DNA of 64,000 bases, taken from NCBI RefSeq assembly GCF_004210375.1, contig NC_134830.1, positions 6,386,001 to 6,450,000 of the forward strand. Reading direction: 5' to 3'. Source of the DNA: Tachypleus tridentatus (taxonomy: Eukaryota > Arthropoda > Merostomata > Xiphosura > Limulidae). The notes below the pieces were generated by a model. The model did not search any database and was not told the origin of the DNA. It saw nothing but the letters and a program-made list of their open reading frames with translations. The position numbers and the translations under genes are program-made. Shown piece by piece: positions 11,780-24,276 of the stretch; positions within the stretch are counted from its first letter, which is position 1; every line of letters starts with the position of its first letter.

Positions 11780-11965
11780 AAAATGCTCGAATGGTCAGCA
11801 TGCCGGACTGTGAATCTTAGGTCCACAGTTCGAGTTCCATCGCCCCAAAACTATGTTTTATGGCAAGAGATGGCAAATGGTATTTTTTGCTATATGTCAT
11901 CCGTCTACTCTGTAAGGTCAAAATCTGTGTGTGGCTGTCATGCGAATACCATCATTAATAATGTA
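11780..11965 (+). mobile_element. tRNA-like SINE head, atypical family
   Basis: A tRNA-like segment has A-box-like ATGGTCAGCATGCCGG and B-box-like CAGTTCGAGTTCC, ending in CGCCCCAAA. The following sequence differs from SINE A, B and C, so this may be a fourth family or a diverged SINE-A. It does not make a convincing functional tRNA. Confidence 0.5.
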
Positions 11966-12137
11966 ATGTCAAACAACGCAAAACATTATATCGTTTCCTC
12001 CTGAAGAATAAAAATCAAGATATCCACGTGATTTTTGTTCCGTTTTCAAGATACTGATGCACATTTTACTGAACGCACGTCTCGTATCAATTTTATATAA
12101 AATTATAATTATAACAACAGATTAATATAGCCGTATA

Positions 12138-12255
12138 GCTCCCTAGTGGCACAGTGGTACGTCTTCGAACTTACAACGCTAGAAACCGGGTTTCGATACC
12201 ATTCATGGGCTGAGCACAGATAGCCATTTTCGTAGCTTATTACTTAACTACAGAA
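12138..12255 (+). mobile_element. SINE-B copy
   Basis: Head CCCTAGTGGCACAGTGGTA, B-box region CCGGGTTTCGATACC, then GCTGAGCACAGATAGCC and an A-rich tail. Confidence 0.85.
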
Positions 12256-12318
12256 AACGAAAACAAGAGACATAACATATTGTACATCTCAGAAAAAAAA
12301 ATGCTATAATAATTTTTT

Positions 12319-12732
12319 AAGCCTAAAACACATGAATATGTTGTAGTGAATGCAGGACAACTAGACAAGGAACAATTTGATACTGGACAAACTAAACACT
12401 TAAAAACTTTGACAAAGTAGGACATTCTAAATGGACACACTTGTTTATTATAATATAAACAATAATTACAACAGATACATTCTGTATAAAACACTATATA
12501 AGCATATATATATAAGCCTAATGTTAAGCCTAAAACACATGAATATGTTGTAGTGAATCCAGGACAACTAGACAACGAACAATTTGATACTGGACAAACT
12601 AAACACTTAAAAAATTGATGAAGTAGGACATTCCAAATGGACACACTTGTTTATTATAATATAAACAATAATTACAACAGATACGTTCTGTATACAACAC
12701 TATATAAGCATATATACACAAGCCTAATACAT
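12319..12732. repeat. Direct duplication, 207-bp unit, 2 copies
   Basis: Copies start at 12319 and 12526, each with AAGCCTAAAACACATGAATA, and differ at few positions. This is the longest repeat unit in the window. Confidence 0.9.
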
Positions 12733-13075
12733 TACCCTTAGAATATACTTCATGAATGAAACTGTTGGATTTCGTTGGAACCAGCGGAAATCCCATTTGT
12801 CTAGTCATAAATGACGTCATTAAGGAGGAAATGGTCCAGTTTTCATGCTATCCTATAAGCAAATATTTAAAAAACTGATTGCGTGAATTCAAGCCTGTTC
12901 GTTATTACATGTATATGAACTCCACAAATCTAGGCCTACTATATTATATGGACCTATGTATATCTAGGCCTAGTATATTACAAGTTTATTATATATATTA
13001 CCTCCATTATATGTACCTTAAGTATGTTTCAAAAGCTTTAAAGCCCTCTAAAATTATTAGGTGCTCAATGTCTTT
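12733..13075. other. No gene seen
   Basis: AT-rich sequence in which TCTAGGCCTA-like motifs recur near 12930 and 12970. No exon is recognised. Confidence 0.4.
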
Positions 13076-13077
13076 TG

Positions 13078-13354
13078 TTGTTTGCTTTTTGGAATTTCGC
13101 ACAAAGCTACTCGAGGGCTATCTGTGCTAGCCGTCCCTAATTTAATAGTGTAAGAAGGGAAGGCAGCTAGTCATCACCACCCACCGCCAACTCTTGGGCT
13201 ACTCTTTTACCAACGAATAGTGGGATTGACCGTAACATTATAACGCCCCCACGGCTGGGAGGGCGAGCATGTTTGGCGCGACTCGGGCGCAAACCCGCGA
13301 CCCTCAGATTACGAAGCGCACGCCTTAACGCGCTAGGCCATGCCAGGCCTCGCT
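13078..13354 (-). mobile_element. SINE-A copy, full length
   Basis: Complement of the complete family order, ending in the tRNA-like head (complement GCCTGGCATGGCC near 13340). Little diverged in the central body. Confidence 0.92.
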
Positions 13355-13794
13355 CAATGTCTAACTTCCTCAGTTTTTAGGTGTCTAGTTGTCCAGTCAC
13401 CTGCGGAGTAGTTTTATATCGACATGCATTTGTACCCGTATTTAACCATCGAAGTAATTAATATATAGAAATGCCCATGCTAAAAATGTACTAGATTAAC
13501 AAAACCCGCTTCACCCAGGTTCGAACACGGGTTCACAGTCACTGCTGTTATAAACATTATCATATATGCAGTGGAAGAAAAATGGGTTTTGTTGCTGCTA
13601 CGCAAGCAACAATAAGAAAAAATCACTCGAATGTTTGTTTACGTTTTACGTCCTGAAATGCGTATCGAGCAACACCGAGAAAATATGGCGGGAAAGTGGT
13701 CAGGTTCCGAAATCAAGTAGCATATGACGACCATGTATGTAACCACCCTCATCTTTCCAACACCTCCACAAAAAAAATGATGCGTTCTTTGTCG
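13355..13794. other. No gene seen
   Basis: Unique sequence with no recognisable feature. Confidence 0.4.
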
Positions 13795-14178
13795 TTAAGA
13801 AAGAACTGAAACCACCGGACCCGATAAAAATCCGTTACCAGCGGTCTCATGCGGGGGAAGGATAGAGTGGGAGGGAGAAGGCGGGAATGGGGTGAGGGGA
13901 TATTTAGGACACAAAAGTGAAACTCTCAGATACTGACAAACTTTTAAGTTGAACCACCCCTGTAAAACATTAGCAAGTCTTTCTTCGCTGGCAAAAGGAA
14001 TGCGTTGACAGGCTAAACATACGTTCCCACGGTCCGTTCCCGCGCACACCTGTCGCAAGAGTCGTGGTTTCAGAGAATTTTCCCACGTGCATCCGTCTAC
14101 CATGGAAGAACAACTTATTTCTCTAGCAGCTGCCACGAAAGTACCAAACGCATCCAGCAGATGTCGCAAGGATTCCAT
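13795..14178 (-). CDS. Unrecognised open frame, possible 5' exon
   Basis: A 127-codon frame, less AT-rich than its surroundings. It starts at an ATG preceded by AAAACA, a fair initiation context. The first ~77 residues look protein-like (MESLRHLLDAFGTFVAAARE at the N terminus, Cys at several positions including CLACQR). The last third is Pro/Ser-rich and looks like read-through. A possible splice donor, CAG/GTGTGC, lies inside at about 14050. No family is recognised, no further exon could be connected, and it may be chance. Confidence 0.22.
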   Translation of the reverse strand: MESLRHLLDAFGTFVAAAREISCSSMVDGCTWENSLKPRLLRQVCAGTDRGNVCLACQRIPFASEERLANVLQGWFNLKVCQYLRVSLLCPKYPLTPFPPSPSHSILPPHETAGNGFLSGPVVSVLS

Positions 14179-14394
14179 TGTTTTACTTTGAGTAATTATA
14201 AATCAGTTGGGGAACACGAAGTTGATGTTTGTGTGTTAAGTGTATGTATCTAATTATAAAAGAGATAAGTCTAAGTGGAGACAATGAATTACTGTAGCCA
14301 GACTTAACCACCCCACGCAGTATGTCCAGGGGCTAAAAACGCTAAAATATGGGATTCGATTCCTGCCAAGGATATGTCACAAGGCTCAGTTAAT

Positions 14395-14682
14395 TTGTTT
14401 ATTTTTTTTAATATCGTGCAAAGCTACACGAGGGCTACCTACGCTAGTCATTCCCAATTTATAGTGTAAGACTAGAGGGAAGGCAACTAGTCATCACCAC
14501 CCACCGCCAGCTCTTGAGCTACTCTTTTACCAACGAACAGTGCGATTAACCGCACATTATAACCTCCTCACGGCTTCAAGGTCGAGCATAGTTTGGTGTT
14601 ACAGGGATTCGAACCCACGACCTTCAGATTGCGAATCGAGCACCTTAACCACCTCTGTATGCCAGACTAGACGACCCAGTGT
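14395..14682 (-). mobile_element. SINE-A copy
   Basis: The complement of tail, body and head is complete. The B-box complement (GGGATTCGAACCC) lies near 14604 and the body complement (CCACCCACCGCCAGCTCTTG) near 14500. A degenerate tRNA-like scrap at 14322-14390 lies directly upstream. Confidence 0.9.
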
Positions 14683-14824
14683 GGCTTTGCCATTAAACAA
14701 ACAGATGTACTATTCGGTTTGAAGAACGGTTACATTTTTATATGAATAAACGTTATTATAATACAGTTTCACGCACTGAATTCACAAATATGTGTAATTC
14801 TTTGAAAAATAATAATAACTTATT

Positions 14825-14940
14825 ATTTTGAGTTAAACACAACGCTTGGTTTATCTGTGGCTTGCCCAACACGGGTATCGAAACCCGGATTGTAGCGTTG
14901 TAAGTCCACAGACATACCGCTGAGCCACTAGGGGCGAAAA
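14825..14940 (-). mobile_element. SINE-B copy
   Basis: The minus strand carries CCCTAGTGGCTCAGCGGTAT, a B-box region around GGGTTTCGATACCCG, and a GAGTTAAACACAA-complement tail. Nearly full length. Confidence 0.85.
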
Positions 14941-15159
14941 ATTAATAATAAGAAAGTAGTGAAAAGCACATGTGAACTGATTACTGTTCTTTACAGGTTT
15001 TACAGACAAAAATGGAAATGAATTTACAATGATTATGGGTAAACTTACAGTCTGAATAAAAGTAGTGTATGTTTTGGAAATCTTGGAAATGATTCCCGAA
15101 AATAAAAAGATATCAACTCCAAAGAAGTTTATACATATTTCACTTTAGTGCATGAAACT

Positions 15160-16380
15160 GTATTATAATAAAATTGATTTATTTAATTCTTTTATTGGAA
15201 TAATATTGATTTATTTAATTCTTTTATTAGAATAATGTTGATTTATTTAATTATTTTATTAGAATAATGTTGATTTATTTAATTATTTTATTAGAATAAT
15301 GTTGATTTCTTTAATTATTTCATCAAAATAATGTTGATTTATTTATTTCTTTTATTAGAATAAAGTTGATTTATTTAATTCTTTTATTAGAATAAAGTTG
15401 ATTTATTTAATTATTTTATTAGAGTAATTTTGATTTATTTAATTCTTTTATTAGAATAATGTTGATTTTATTAGAATAATGTTGATTTCTTTAATTTTTA
15501 TCAGAATAATGTTGATTTATTTATTTATTTTATTATAATGTTGATTTATTTAATTTTTTTTATTTAATTTGAATTTAATTCTTTTATTAGAATAAAGTTG
15601 ATTTATTTAATTATTTTATTAATAATGTTGATTTATTTAATTATCTTATTTAGTTGATTAATTTCTTTTATTAGAATAAAGTTCATTTCTTTAATTCTTT
15701 TATTAGAATAAAGTTGATTTCTTTAATTCTTTTATTAGAATAAAGTTGATTTATTTAATTATTTTATGAGAATAATGTTAATTTATTTAATTCTTTTATC
15801 AGAATAATGTTCATTTACTTAATTATTTTATTAGAATAATGTTGATTTATTTAATTCTTTTATTAGAATAAAGTTGATTTATTTAATTCTTTTATTAGAA
15901 TAATGTTGATTTCTTTAATTATTTCATCAGAATAATGTTGATTTATTTATTTCTTTTATTAGAATAATGTTGATTTATTTAATTCTTTTATTAGAATAAA
16001 GTTGATTTATTTAATTCTTTTATTAGAATAAAGTTGATTTATTTAATTCTTTTATTAGAATAAAGTTGATTTATTTAATTATTTTATGAGAATAATGTTG
16101 ATGTATTTAATTATTTTATTAGAATAATGTTAATTTATTTAATTCTTTTATTAGAATAAAGTTGATTTATTTAATTATTTTATGAGAATAATGTTGATCT
16201 ATTCAATTATTTTATTAGGATAATGCTGATTTATTTAATTCTTTTATTAGAATAAAGTTGATTTTATTATTTATTTTATTAGAATAAAGTTGATTTATTT
16301 AATTATTTATTTTATTAGAATAAAGTTGATTTATTTAATTATTTATTTTATTAGAATAATGTTGATTTAAATAAAAAATT
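15160..16380. repeat. AT-rich minisatellite, ~31-bp unit, about 38 irregular copies
   Basis: Unit: GTTGATTTATTTAATTCTTT then TATTAGAATAA. Frequent small gaps and substitutions make the period uneven. No coding frame. Confidence 0.95.
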
Positions 16381-16515
16381 AACAGTCTATCAAACCGAAA
16401 AGCGTCAAAACTGATTTTTTTTAAAAAAAGCTTAGCTCTTTGATTCATAAGGTTTGTAACGAAAAAATACAAATTCATAAAACGAAAGAAAAATTAATGC
16501 AGATTTAGTTTAAAA

Positions 16516-16660
16516 GTTAAGTTTTAAACTGAGGCTCAGTGGTAAGTGTACAGGTTACAACGTTAAGTTTTAAACTGAGGTTCAGTGGTAAGTGTACAGG
16601 TTTACAACGTTAAGTTTTAAACTGAGGCTCAGTGGTAAGTGTACAGGTTTACAACTATTG
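16516..16660. repeat. Minisatellite, 46-47-bp unit, 3 copies
   Basis: Copies begin GTTAAGTTTTAAACTGAGG at 16516, 16562 and 16609. The unit resembles a SINE-B/C head (CAGTGGTAAGTGTACAGGTT), so a SINE fragment was probably amplified. Confidence 0.85.
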
Positions 16661-16664
16661 GTGA

Positions 16665-17885
16665 GAAGGACAAAGTTAATCCATTCTGTGACTTTGTGAT
16701 TAAAAAACGACACTTTCACGAACCCAAAATTTATTGAAATAGGAACGCTCGAGCATATATAAAAATATGTTTAGAATAGGTACTTGTACACCGTTAGTAT
16801 ATACATATATATATTTACAAGAAACGCCATTGCCAAAAATAATACCTATAACATCAGATGAAGAACAATGTGACAAGTGTTGGGAGTTTCTTTATGCTAA
16901 TTTCTTATGTGAAATAATTTTATTCTTAAAACATTAAAATGGATTACAAGAGCTGTTATTTTGGGTATACGGACTAAGTCTCACCTCAAAACGTCTCACA
17001 AGGTTTTGAGGAAAAAATACAATGTCTTACTAAAATAAACTTTATATAGTCCACCTTTTTATTTATATTTTATTAATTTTAAGATATTTTGAAGGTTTGC
17101 TTGTTGCAAAGTGGGAATCTAATTAGGTAGGTAATTTGGTAATTATAGCTTGCATTAGAAAGAAAGGGTAATAAATCAAGTGTCAAACACGTTTTTCAGT
17201 CGAATACAAGAGACTAAAAGTTTTTTTTAATTATTTTAAAATACAAAACACAATTATACGGAAAAAAATTGTGTGAACACAAAACAAAAATATGACGATT
17301 CAATTTATGCAAAGAAAAACTTAGAGAAATTGTCTACAATTCAAACGTCGTTTAAAAAACTTGAACATTTATCAAAGTTAGAGAAGTTTTGTTGGTAACT
17401 TCATTTAATTACCACAATGAAGTCTTATTATTATAATCTTTATAATGTGTGCATCTTATGTTTAATCAAAGTAAAACCAAATTTTAGAAAACTCTATTTA
17501 TGAATTTGAATGCAACATCAAAAGTTAGTGTTTTAAATCGTAAGTAAGCGATCATGATGGTGAGACATCCGTTACATAGTGACCTTCCCAGTGAAGGTTG
17601 TTACTGATTTTCACAGCGATTACCTGTAAAGAAGAGAACCAAACGATATGGAACTGTCTGCAAATACACTTTATTTCACTTCGTACGTAAACCGTTTCTC
17701 TAGTATTTTTAATGTTCTCCTTTCTCTTTCAATAACGTAAGACTAGTGATTTCATGTATAGGATTGTGCTATTGGAGTTCAATAATAACAACACCAGTCT
17801 TATTTCTATTAAAGACAGTTTTAATATTACATTGGTTGGTGAACAAGGCCTAATAACATTAGTTACTGTTACTGATACACCAAGA
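16665..17885. other. No gene seen
   Basis: About 1.2 kb of AT-rich unique sequence. No exon, RNA gene or repeat was recognised. Confidence 0.45.
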
Positions 17886-17889
17886 TTCG

Positions 17890-18075
17890 AGCGTGTATTT
17901 CATAGGTTATATACAATTATAGACGTATAGCACGTGCTGGTATTCTCTAGGTTACATACAACTATACATGTATAGCACGTGCTGGTATTTCCTAGGTTAC
18001 ATACAACTATACATGTATAACACGTGCTGGTATTCTCTAGGTTACATACAATTATACATGTATAGCTTGTATTTT
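17890..18075. repeat. Minisatellite, 45-bp unit, 3-4 copies
   Basis: The unit carries two palindromes: AGCACGTGCT, and TATACATGTATA in most copies. Copies start near 17931 and 17976. Confidence 0.85.
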
Positions 18076-18084
18076 CTATGAAGT

Positions 18085-18238
18085 AACAGTAGTTCGTGTA
18101 GGCATCACCAGAGTTACAGTAGTTCGTGTAGGCATCACCAGAGTTACAGTAGTTCGTGTAGGCATCACCAGAGTTACAGTAGTAAGTGTAGGCATCACCA
18201 GAGTTACAGTAGTTCGTGTAGGCATCACCAGAGTTCAG
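18085..18238. repeat. Minisatellite, 30-bp unit, 5 copies
   Basis: Unit AGTTACAGTAGTTCGTGTAG then GCATCACCAG. Near-identical copies sit directly after the 45-bp array. Confidence 0.92.
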
Positions 18239-18274
18239 AATATCGTTGATGAATGTACGTGTGTTTAGAAAAGG

Positions 18275-18555
18275 CTCAGTTTTTTAAAACTTCGCACAAA
18301 GCTATACCAGGGCTATCTGCGTTTGTCGTTCTTAATTTATCAGTGAAAGACAACAGGGAAGGCAGCTAAACATTAACACCCACAGCCAACTCTAGGGCTA
18401 CTCATCTCTAGGGCTATTATCGACAAATAGTGGGATTGACCGTAATATTATAACGTCCTCACGTCTGAAAGAACTAGCATGTTTGGTGTGACAGGAATTC
18501 GAACATGTGACCTTCAGATTGTGTCAAGCGTCCTAACCACTTACCTATACATGGA
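18275..18555 (-). mobile_element. SINE-A copy, diverged
   Basis: The complement order is preserved: GCACAAAGCTATACCAGGGC (tail), then the body, then CAGGAATTCGAACATG (B-box complement). It carries a short internal duplication around CTAGGGCTACTC at about 18400. Confidence 0.85.
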
Positions 18556-19225
18556 CATAGGAAACGTGGCACAATATATATATTAAAGACGCGTTCAACG
18601 TACGCCATGACCACTCTGTATTCATTCATTTTTGTTTAACCAATAACGCCATCTACTCGCAAGAACAAGGTTGCGACAGGCAGAGTTTAGAATAAAGTTA
18701 TAAACAAAGTTCAACTCTGAATATATATCTATCACCCTGCCCCTTCTCTATCGTCTGCAAGGAAGTCCAATAAACTGTGTTCAGTTTGAGATGCTAGAAG
18801 ATTACTGTAACTGATGGAACAAACATTATGTGAGTTAATGTTGTGGCTGAAGCCAAAGGTTAACCCAGAACCATATCTAACCACATTAAGTTTTGTTCCA
18901 ATCTATAGGCTGGTTTCATCTCTGACGTCAAAGGTAAACATCGAAATGGTATATGACGATAACAACTTACACTTAGCCGAGTTTACATCTAACTAAGATT
19001 GAATGATGAGCTATTTTCATCAAACTTCTTATCTTCATCAAGACGATGAACGACTTTTGCAAGTGAAACAACAACATAAACAGCAGTTCATAGCTGATTT
19101 CGTCTACACAGAGGGAAGCCAAGGTTTGCAACATGAGTTTTTTTCTTTGCATCTGATTTGAAACCAGAAGTTCATAGCTGATGTCCTCCACATAAAAAAG
19201 CAGCCACACTTGTAACACGCAGAAT
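18556..19225. other. No gene seen; CTCF-like core at 18647
   Basis: Unique sequence with a partly repeated segment near 19087 and 19170 (TTCATAGCTGAT). The minus strand at 18647-18657 reads AGTAGATGGCG, which resembles a CTCF core. Confidence 0.3.
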
Positions 19226-21675
19226 TTCTCTGTATCCAGAGATGTAAGACAATTAGTGGTCATCATGAACGATTGTCTCTGTATCTAGAGATGTTAGACA
19301 ATTAGCGGTCATCATGAACGATTGTCTCTGTATCTAGAGATGTCAAACAATTAGTGGTCATCATGAACAATTGTCTCTGTATCCAGAGATGTTAGACAAT
19401 TAGTGGTCATCATGAACGATTGTCTCTGTATCTAGAGATGTTAGACAATGAGCAGTCATCATGAACGATTGTCTCTGTATTCAGAGATGTTAGACAATTA
19501 GTGGTCATCATGAACCATTGTCTCTGTATCTAGAGATGTTAGACAATTAGTGATCATCATGAACGATTGTCTCTGTATCTAGAGATGTTAGACAATTAGT
19601 GGTCATCATGAACGATTGTCTCTGTATCTAGAGATGTTAGACAATTAGTGGTCATCATGAACGATTGTCTCTGTATCTAGAGATGTTAGACAATTAGTGG
19701 TCATCATGAACGATTGTCTCTGTATCTAGAGATGTTAGACAATTAGTGGTCATCATGAACGATTGTCTCTGTATCTAGAGATGTTAGACAATTAGTGGTC
19801 ATCATGAACGATTGTCTCCGTATCTAGAGATGTTAGACAATTAGTGGTCATCATGAACGATTGTCTCTGTATCTAGAGATGTTAGACAATTAGTGGTCAT
19901 CATGAACGATTGTCTCTGTATCTAGAGATGTTAGACAATTAGTGGTCATCATGAATGATTGTCTCTGTATCTAGAGATGTTAGACAATTAGTGGTCATCA
20001 TGAACGATTGTCTCCGTATCTAGAGACATTAGACAATTAGTGGTCATCATGAACCATTGTCTCTGTATCTAGAGATGTTAGACAATTAGTGGTCATCATG
20101 AACGATTGTCTCTGTATCTAGAGATGTTAGACAATTAGTGGTCATCATGAACGATTGTCTCTGTATCTAGAGATGTTAGACAATTAGTGGTCATCATGAA
20201 CGATTGTCTCTGTATCTAGAGACGTTAGACAATTAGTGGTCATCATGAACGATTGTCTCTGTATCTAGAGACGTTAGACAATTAGTGGTCATCATGAACG
20301 ATTGTCTCTGTATCTAGAGATGTTAGACAATTAGTGGTCATCATGAACGATTGTCTCTGTATCTAGAGATGTTAGACAATTAGTGGTCATCATGAACCAT
20401 TGTCTCTGTATCTAGAGATGTTAGACAATTAGTGGTCATCATGAACGATTGTCTCTGTATCCAGAGATGTTAGACAATTAGTGGTCATCATGAACGATTG
20501 TCTCTGTATCTAGAGATGTTAGACAATTAGTGGTCATCATGAACGATTGTCTCTGTATCTAGAGATGTTAGACAATTAGTGGTCATCATGAACGATTGTC
20601 TCTGTATCTAGAGATGTTAGACAATTAGTGGTCATCATGAACCATTGTCTCTGTATCCAGAGATGTTAGACAATTAGTGGTCATCATGAACGATTGTCTC
20701 TGTATCTAGAGATGTTAGACAATTAGTGGTCATCATGAACGATTGTCTCCGTATCTAGAGACGTTAGACAATTAGTGGTCATCATGAACGATTGTCTCTG
20801 TATCTAGAGATGTTAGACAATTAGTGGTCATCATGAACGATTGTCTCCGTATCTAGAGATGTTAGACAATTAGTGGTCATCATGAACCATTGTCTCTGTA
20901 TCTAGAGATGTTAGACAATTAGTGGTCATCATGAACGATTGTCTCTGTATCTAGAGATGTTAGACAATTAGTGGTCAATCATGAACGATTGTCTCTGTAT
21001 CTAGAGATGTTAGACAATTAGTGGTCATCATGAACGATTGTCTCTGTATCTAGAGATGTTAGACAATTAGTGGTCATCATGAACGATTGTCTCTGTATCT
21101 AGAGACGTTAGACAATTAGTGGTCATCATGAACGATTGTCTCTGTATCTAGAGATGTTAGACAATTAGTGGTCATCATGAACGATTGTCTCTGTATCTAG
21201 AGATGTTAGACAATTAGTGGTCATCATGAACGATTGTCTCTGTATCTAGAGATGTTAGACAATTAGTGGTCATCATGAACGATTGTCTCTGTATCTAGAG
21301 ATGTTAGACAATTAGTGGTCATCATGAACCATTGTCTCTGTATCTAGAGATGTTAGACAATTAGTGGTCATCATGAACGATTGTCTCTGTATCTAGAGAT
21401 GTTAGACAATTAGTGGTCATCATGAACGATTGTCTCCGTATCTAGAGACGTTAGACAATTAGTGGTCATCATGAACCATTGTCTCTGTATCTAGAGATGT
21501 TAGACAATTAGTGGTCATCATGAACGATTGTCTCTGTATCTAGAGATGTTAGACAATTAGTGGTCAACATGAACGATTGTCTCTGTATCTAGAGATGTTA
21601 GACAATTAGTGATCATCATGAACGATTGTCTCCGTATCTAGAGAAGTTAGAGAATTAGTGGTCATCATGAACGAA
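19226..21675. repeat. Minisatellite, 49-bp unit, about 50 copies
   Basis: Unit: GATGTTAGACAATTAGTGGT, CATCATGAACGATTGTCTCT, GTATCTAGA. Copies are highly uniform (mostly zero to two changes), with recurring variants GAACCATTG, CTCCGTATC and GACGTTAG scattered through the array. Arms ATTGTCT and AGACAAT flank the palindrome TCTAGA. High identity implies recent or ongoing homogenisation, and the copy number in the assembly may be too low. Confidence 0.98.
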
Positions 21676-23980
21676 CGGCAAGAAGCTTTAAGAAAATCCT
21701 ACTCTTAGAGCACAGAGCATCAAAGCCAAAACATCATCAAAAATTAACCAGTAACGATCTTTTCCAGTTATTACGACTTTTCAAATACGGATCCCATTTG
21801 CAGGAAACATTCCTGGAGTGAGGTTCTGAGCATGTGACATCAGTACCGTGTACTATTCTCTCAGGTGTTGCCCGTCAGAAGTTTTCTCATTTTGCTTCAA
21901 GTTGAACATCTAATCTTCAGATGATGTTCTTACAATATTCTTCTTCAACTTCCAGATACTTGGAAGTCCTATGAAATATTTTCTAAAGATCACCCATAGT
22001 GACCACTCAGAGTGTAAATTTTGTAAGAGCGAAGAAGCTTCATCGACAGTCCCACAGTCGAAACAACAAAAATACATTACGTTTGAAGTTCTGTTCGAAA
22101 TACGGTTTTAGTTTTAATAAGCCTTCAGACTTACCATTAGCCCACTGTGTGTCACCTGTTTGTTAACTTAAATGTTTAGATGCCTTTTGCATTTGAACAT
22201 TCAAGCATAAGGAAATCAAGGAGCGACACTATTACAATACTGTGACATATCAAGAAACAGCCTAGTTAACAGTTTTTCAGTAATTTTCTAGGCGTCACAC
22301 GTCATCACTACGTCATGCCAATACTCCCTCCAGCAAACAGCACAAAGCATCAATAATGAACTATTAAAACACAGCTACAACATTAAGTTCATGCAAAGTT
22401 TTTTAATTAGAGAAGTGTCTCTCTCTGCTACTTTTATCCACTTCACTGTCAATGATATTTTGATGGTATATGAATAACACACTAATTATGTATTATAATA
22501 TTCAAATATCTGGAATTCAAAAGTCTTTTTTGAAGTTAATTTCAACACTTTTTAGAACTGATTTTGAAAAATTATATACTACATTCGTCGTATTTAAAGG
22601 TTGGCATACACCAAACGGGCAACAACATATCGCAGTACGTTCTAAAAAATGAAACTAGTGAATAAATACAATTAAAGACGATTTACTTTCGTTCTTCCGC
22701 CACAGAATATAAAAACCAAAATATGTAGATAACTGTTATTCTCCATAGTTCGTTTATAAAGGTAAAATCCGGGGTTCGATTTCTTGTCCATACAGTCCAT
22801 TATGTAGCTGTGTACTAAACAACAGGAACAATATTAGTGCATACGGGTTTTAACTCCAGGAATTATTTTCTGCTGATAAGTTGTATCTATATCTTTCTTT
22901 TAAAACCCTGATTTAGGTTTTTTTTACCCCTGTGTTAAGTTGTCGAAACTGTCAAGTTGAAAACGGACGGTGTGAAAGCTAGAAGTTACGTGTACTCTCG
23001 TGAGAGTTCTCGGGGATTTAGTGTAATGACGTATCTTGATTTTTATCTCGTGTTGAAAGTAAACAACCGATTACTTAAGAGACCCGTGTTTTTGTTTTAA
23101 TGGTTATGATATTACATTACATTATATTATATCCACTTCCTTTTCATTAAATCCGTAAGATTTGATCAAAGAACTTCAGATAAAGAACTTGCAGCTTTGT
23201 ATGGTGCAATATAGCGAAATGCGATCAACCGACGAACTGAGTGTACTCGTAATCTGAAGGTATACATTACAGAGAGATATCAATCTAAACCAGATATCAG
23301 TTAATTCATTCTTACTGCATTATTTTCACGCTGTGTCATCGGCACTGACTGTCACTAAATACTATAAACTTTTCTGTGAGGTATTACATTTCATGATGTC
23401 TCATCTAATTTCACACGCTTCAGTTTGTAACTTGACGTTTCGCGAGTTTCACACTGCCACATGACGTTTCGAATTCCACGATATTTCACATTTTGTTAGC
23501 AGTGTTGGGTTACGTTCGTATTATTAACAGTATTACGTTTGTGTTGTTGTGGTCACGCTATGCCCCCTCGTGTTATTGAAAACCCGAGTCCAGGAAGACA
23601 AGAACAGTTAACCAATACTGAAGTATTACACTGATTCTGTTTTAAACTACATCATGATAAGTGTCTGATCTACAACCACCACCAACCACAAAGAATAAAG
23701 GGTTTCTTGCAAATGTTTATCAGAAGTTACAAGTTAGATTACTCATTCATTTAGAAAGTTCACTTCTGCAGCAAAGATCAGACAAATATAGTTTGCCCTT
23801 ATTATAGTTCCTCACCAGTCCAGCGGTCATGTATTTGTAATAACAATAACTCATGAACCACAACATTTAATATGCATAAAAGGGCTTGTTATGTTTTCTG
23901 TCTCCTTGTTCATCACGTTTCTCAAACAATACCATCACATATAATTTCAATATACATTTACTCACGATTGTATATCAGCA
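21676..23980. other. No gene recognised
   Basis: 2.3 kb of unique sequence. A degenerate SINE-B/C scrap lies near 22760-22830 (CCGGGGTTCGATTTCTTG). The 60-codon open frame at 22470 has no domain. Confidence 0.45.
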
Positions 23981-23981
23981 G

Positions 23982-24110
23982 TTACCAACTGGTACAGTGG
24001 TGAGTCTACGGATTTACAATGTTAAAATCAGGGGTTTGATCCCTTCGGTGAACACAGCAAATAGCCCGATGTATCTTTCCTGTAGCAAAGCACACACACA
24101 TACACATTTT
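23982..24110 (+). mobile_element. SINE-C copy
   Basis: Head ACTGGTACAGTGGTGAGTCT, B box CAGGGGTTTGATCCC, then AACACAGCAAATAGCCCGAT and an ACACACAC tail. Confidence 0.85.
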
Positions 24111-24276
24111 ATATCAGTAAGTCTACATTTAAATGTTGTGATTTTAAACAAAATGGAGAAAACACTGAGTGTGTAAAAAATCCTTTGTCAACGTTTTTAT
24201 CATCTTAAAATATCAGAAACTATTGTTTTTGATGAGAGAATTTATCAGTGATGACGAAAAACCCACTTGTAGAGAA

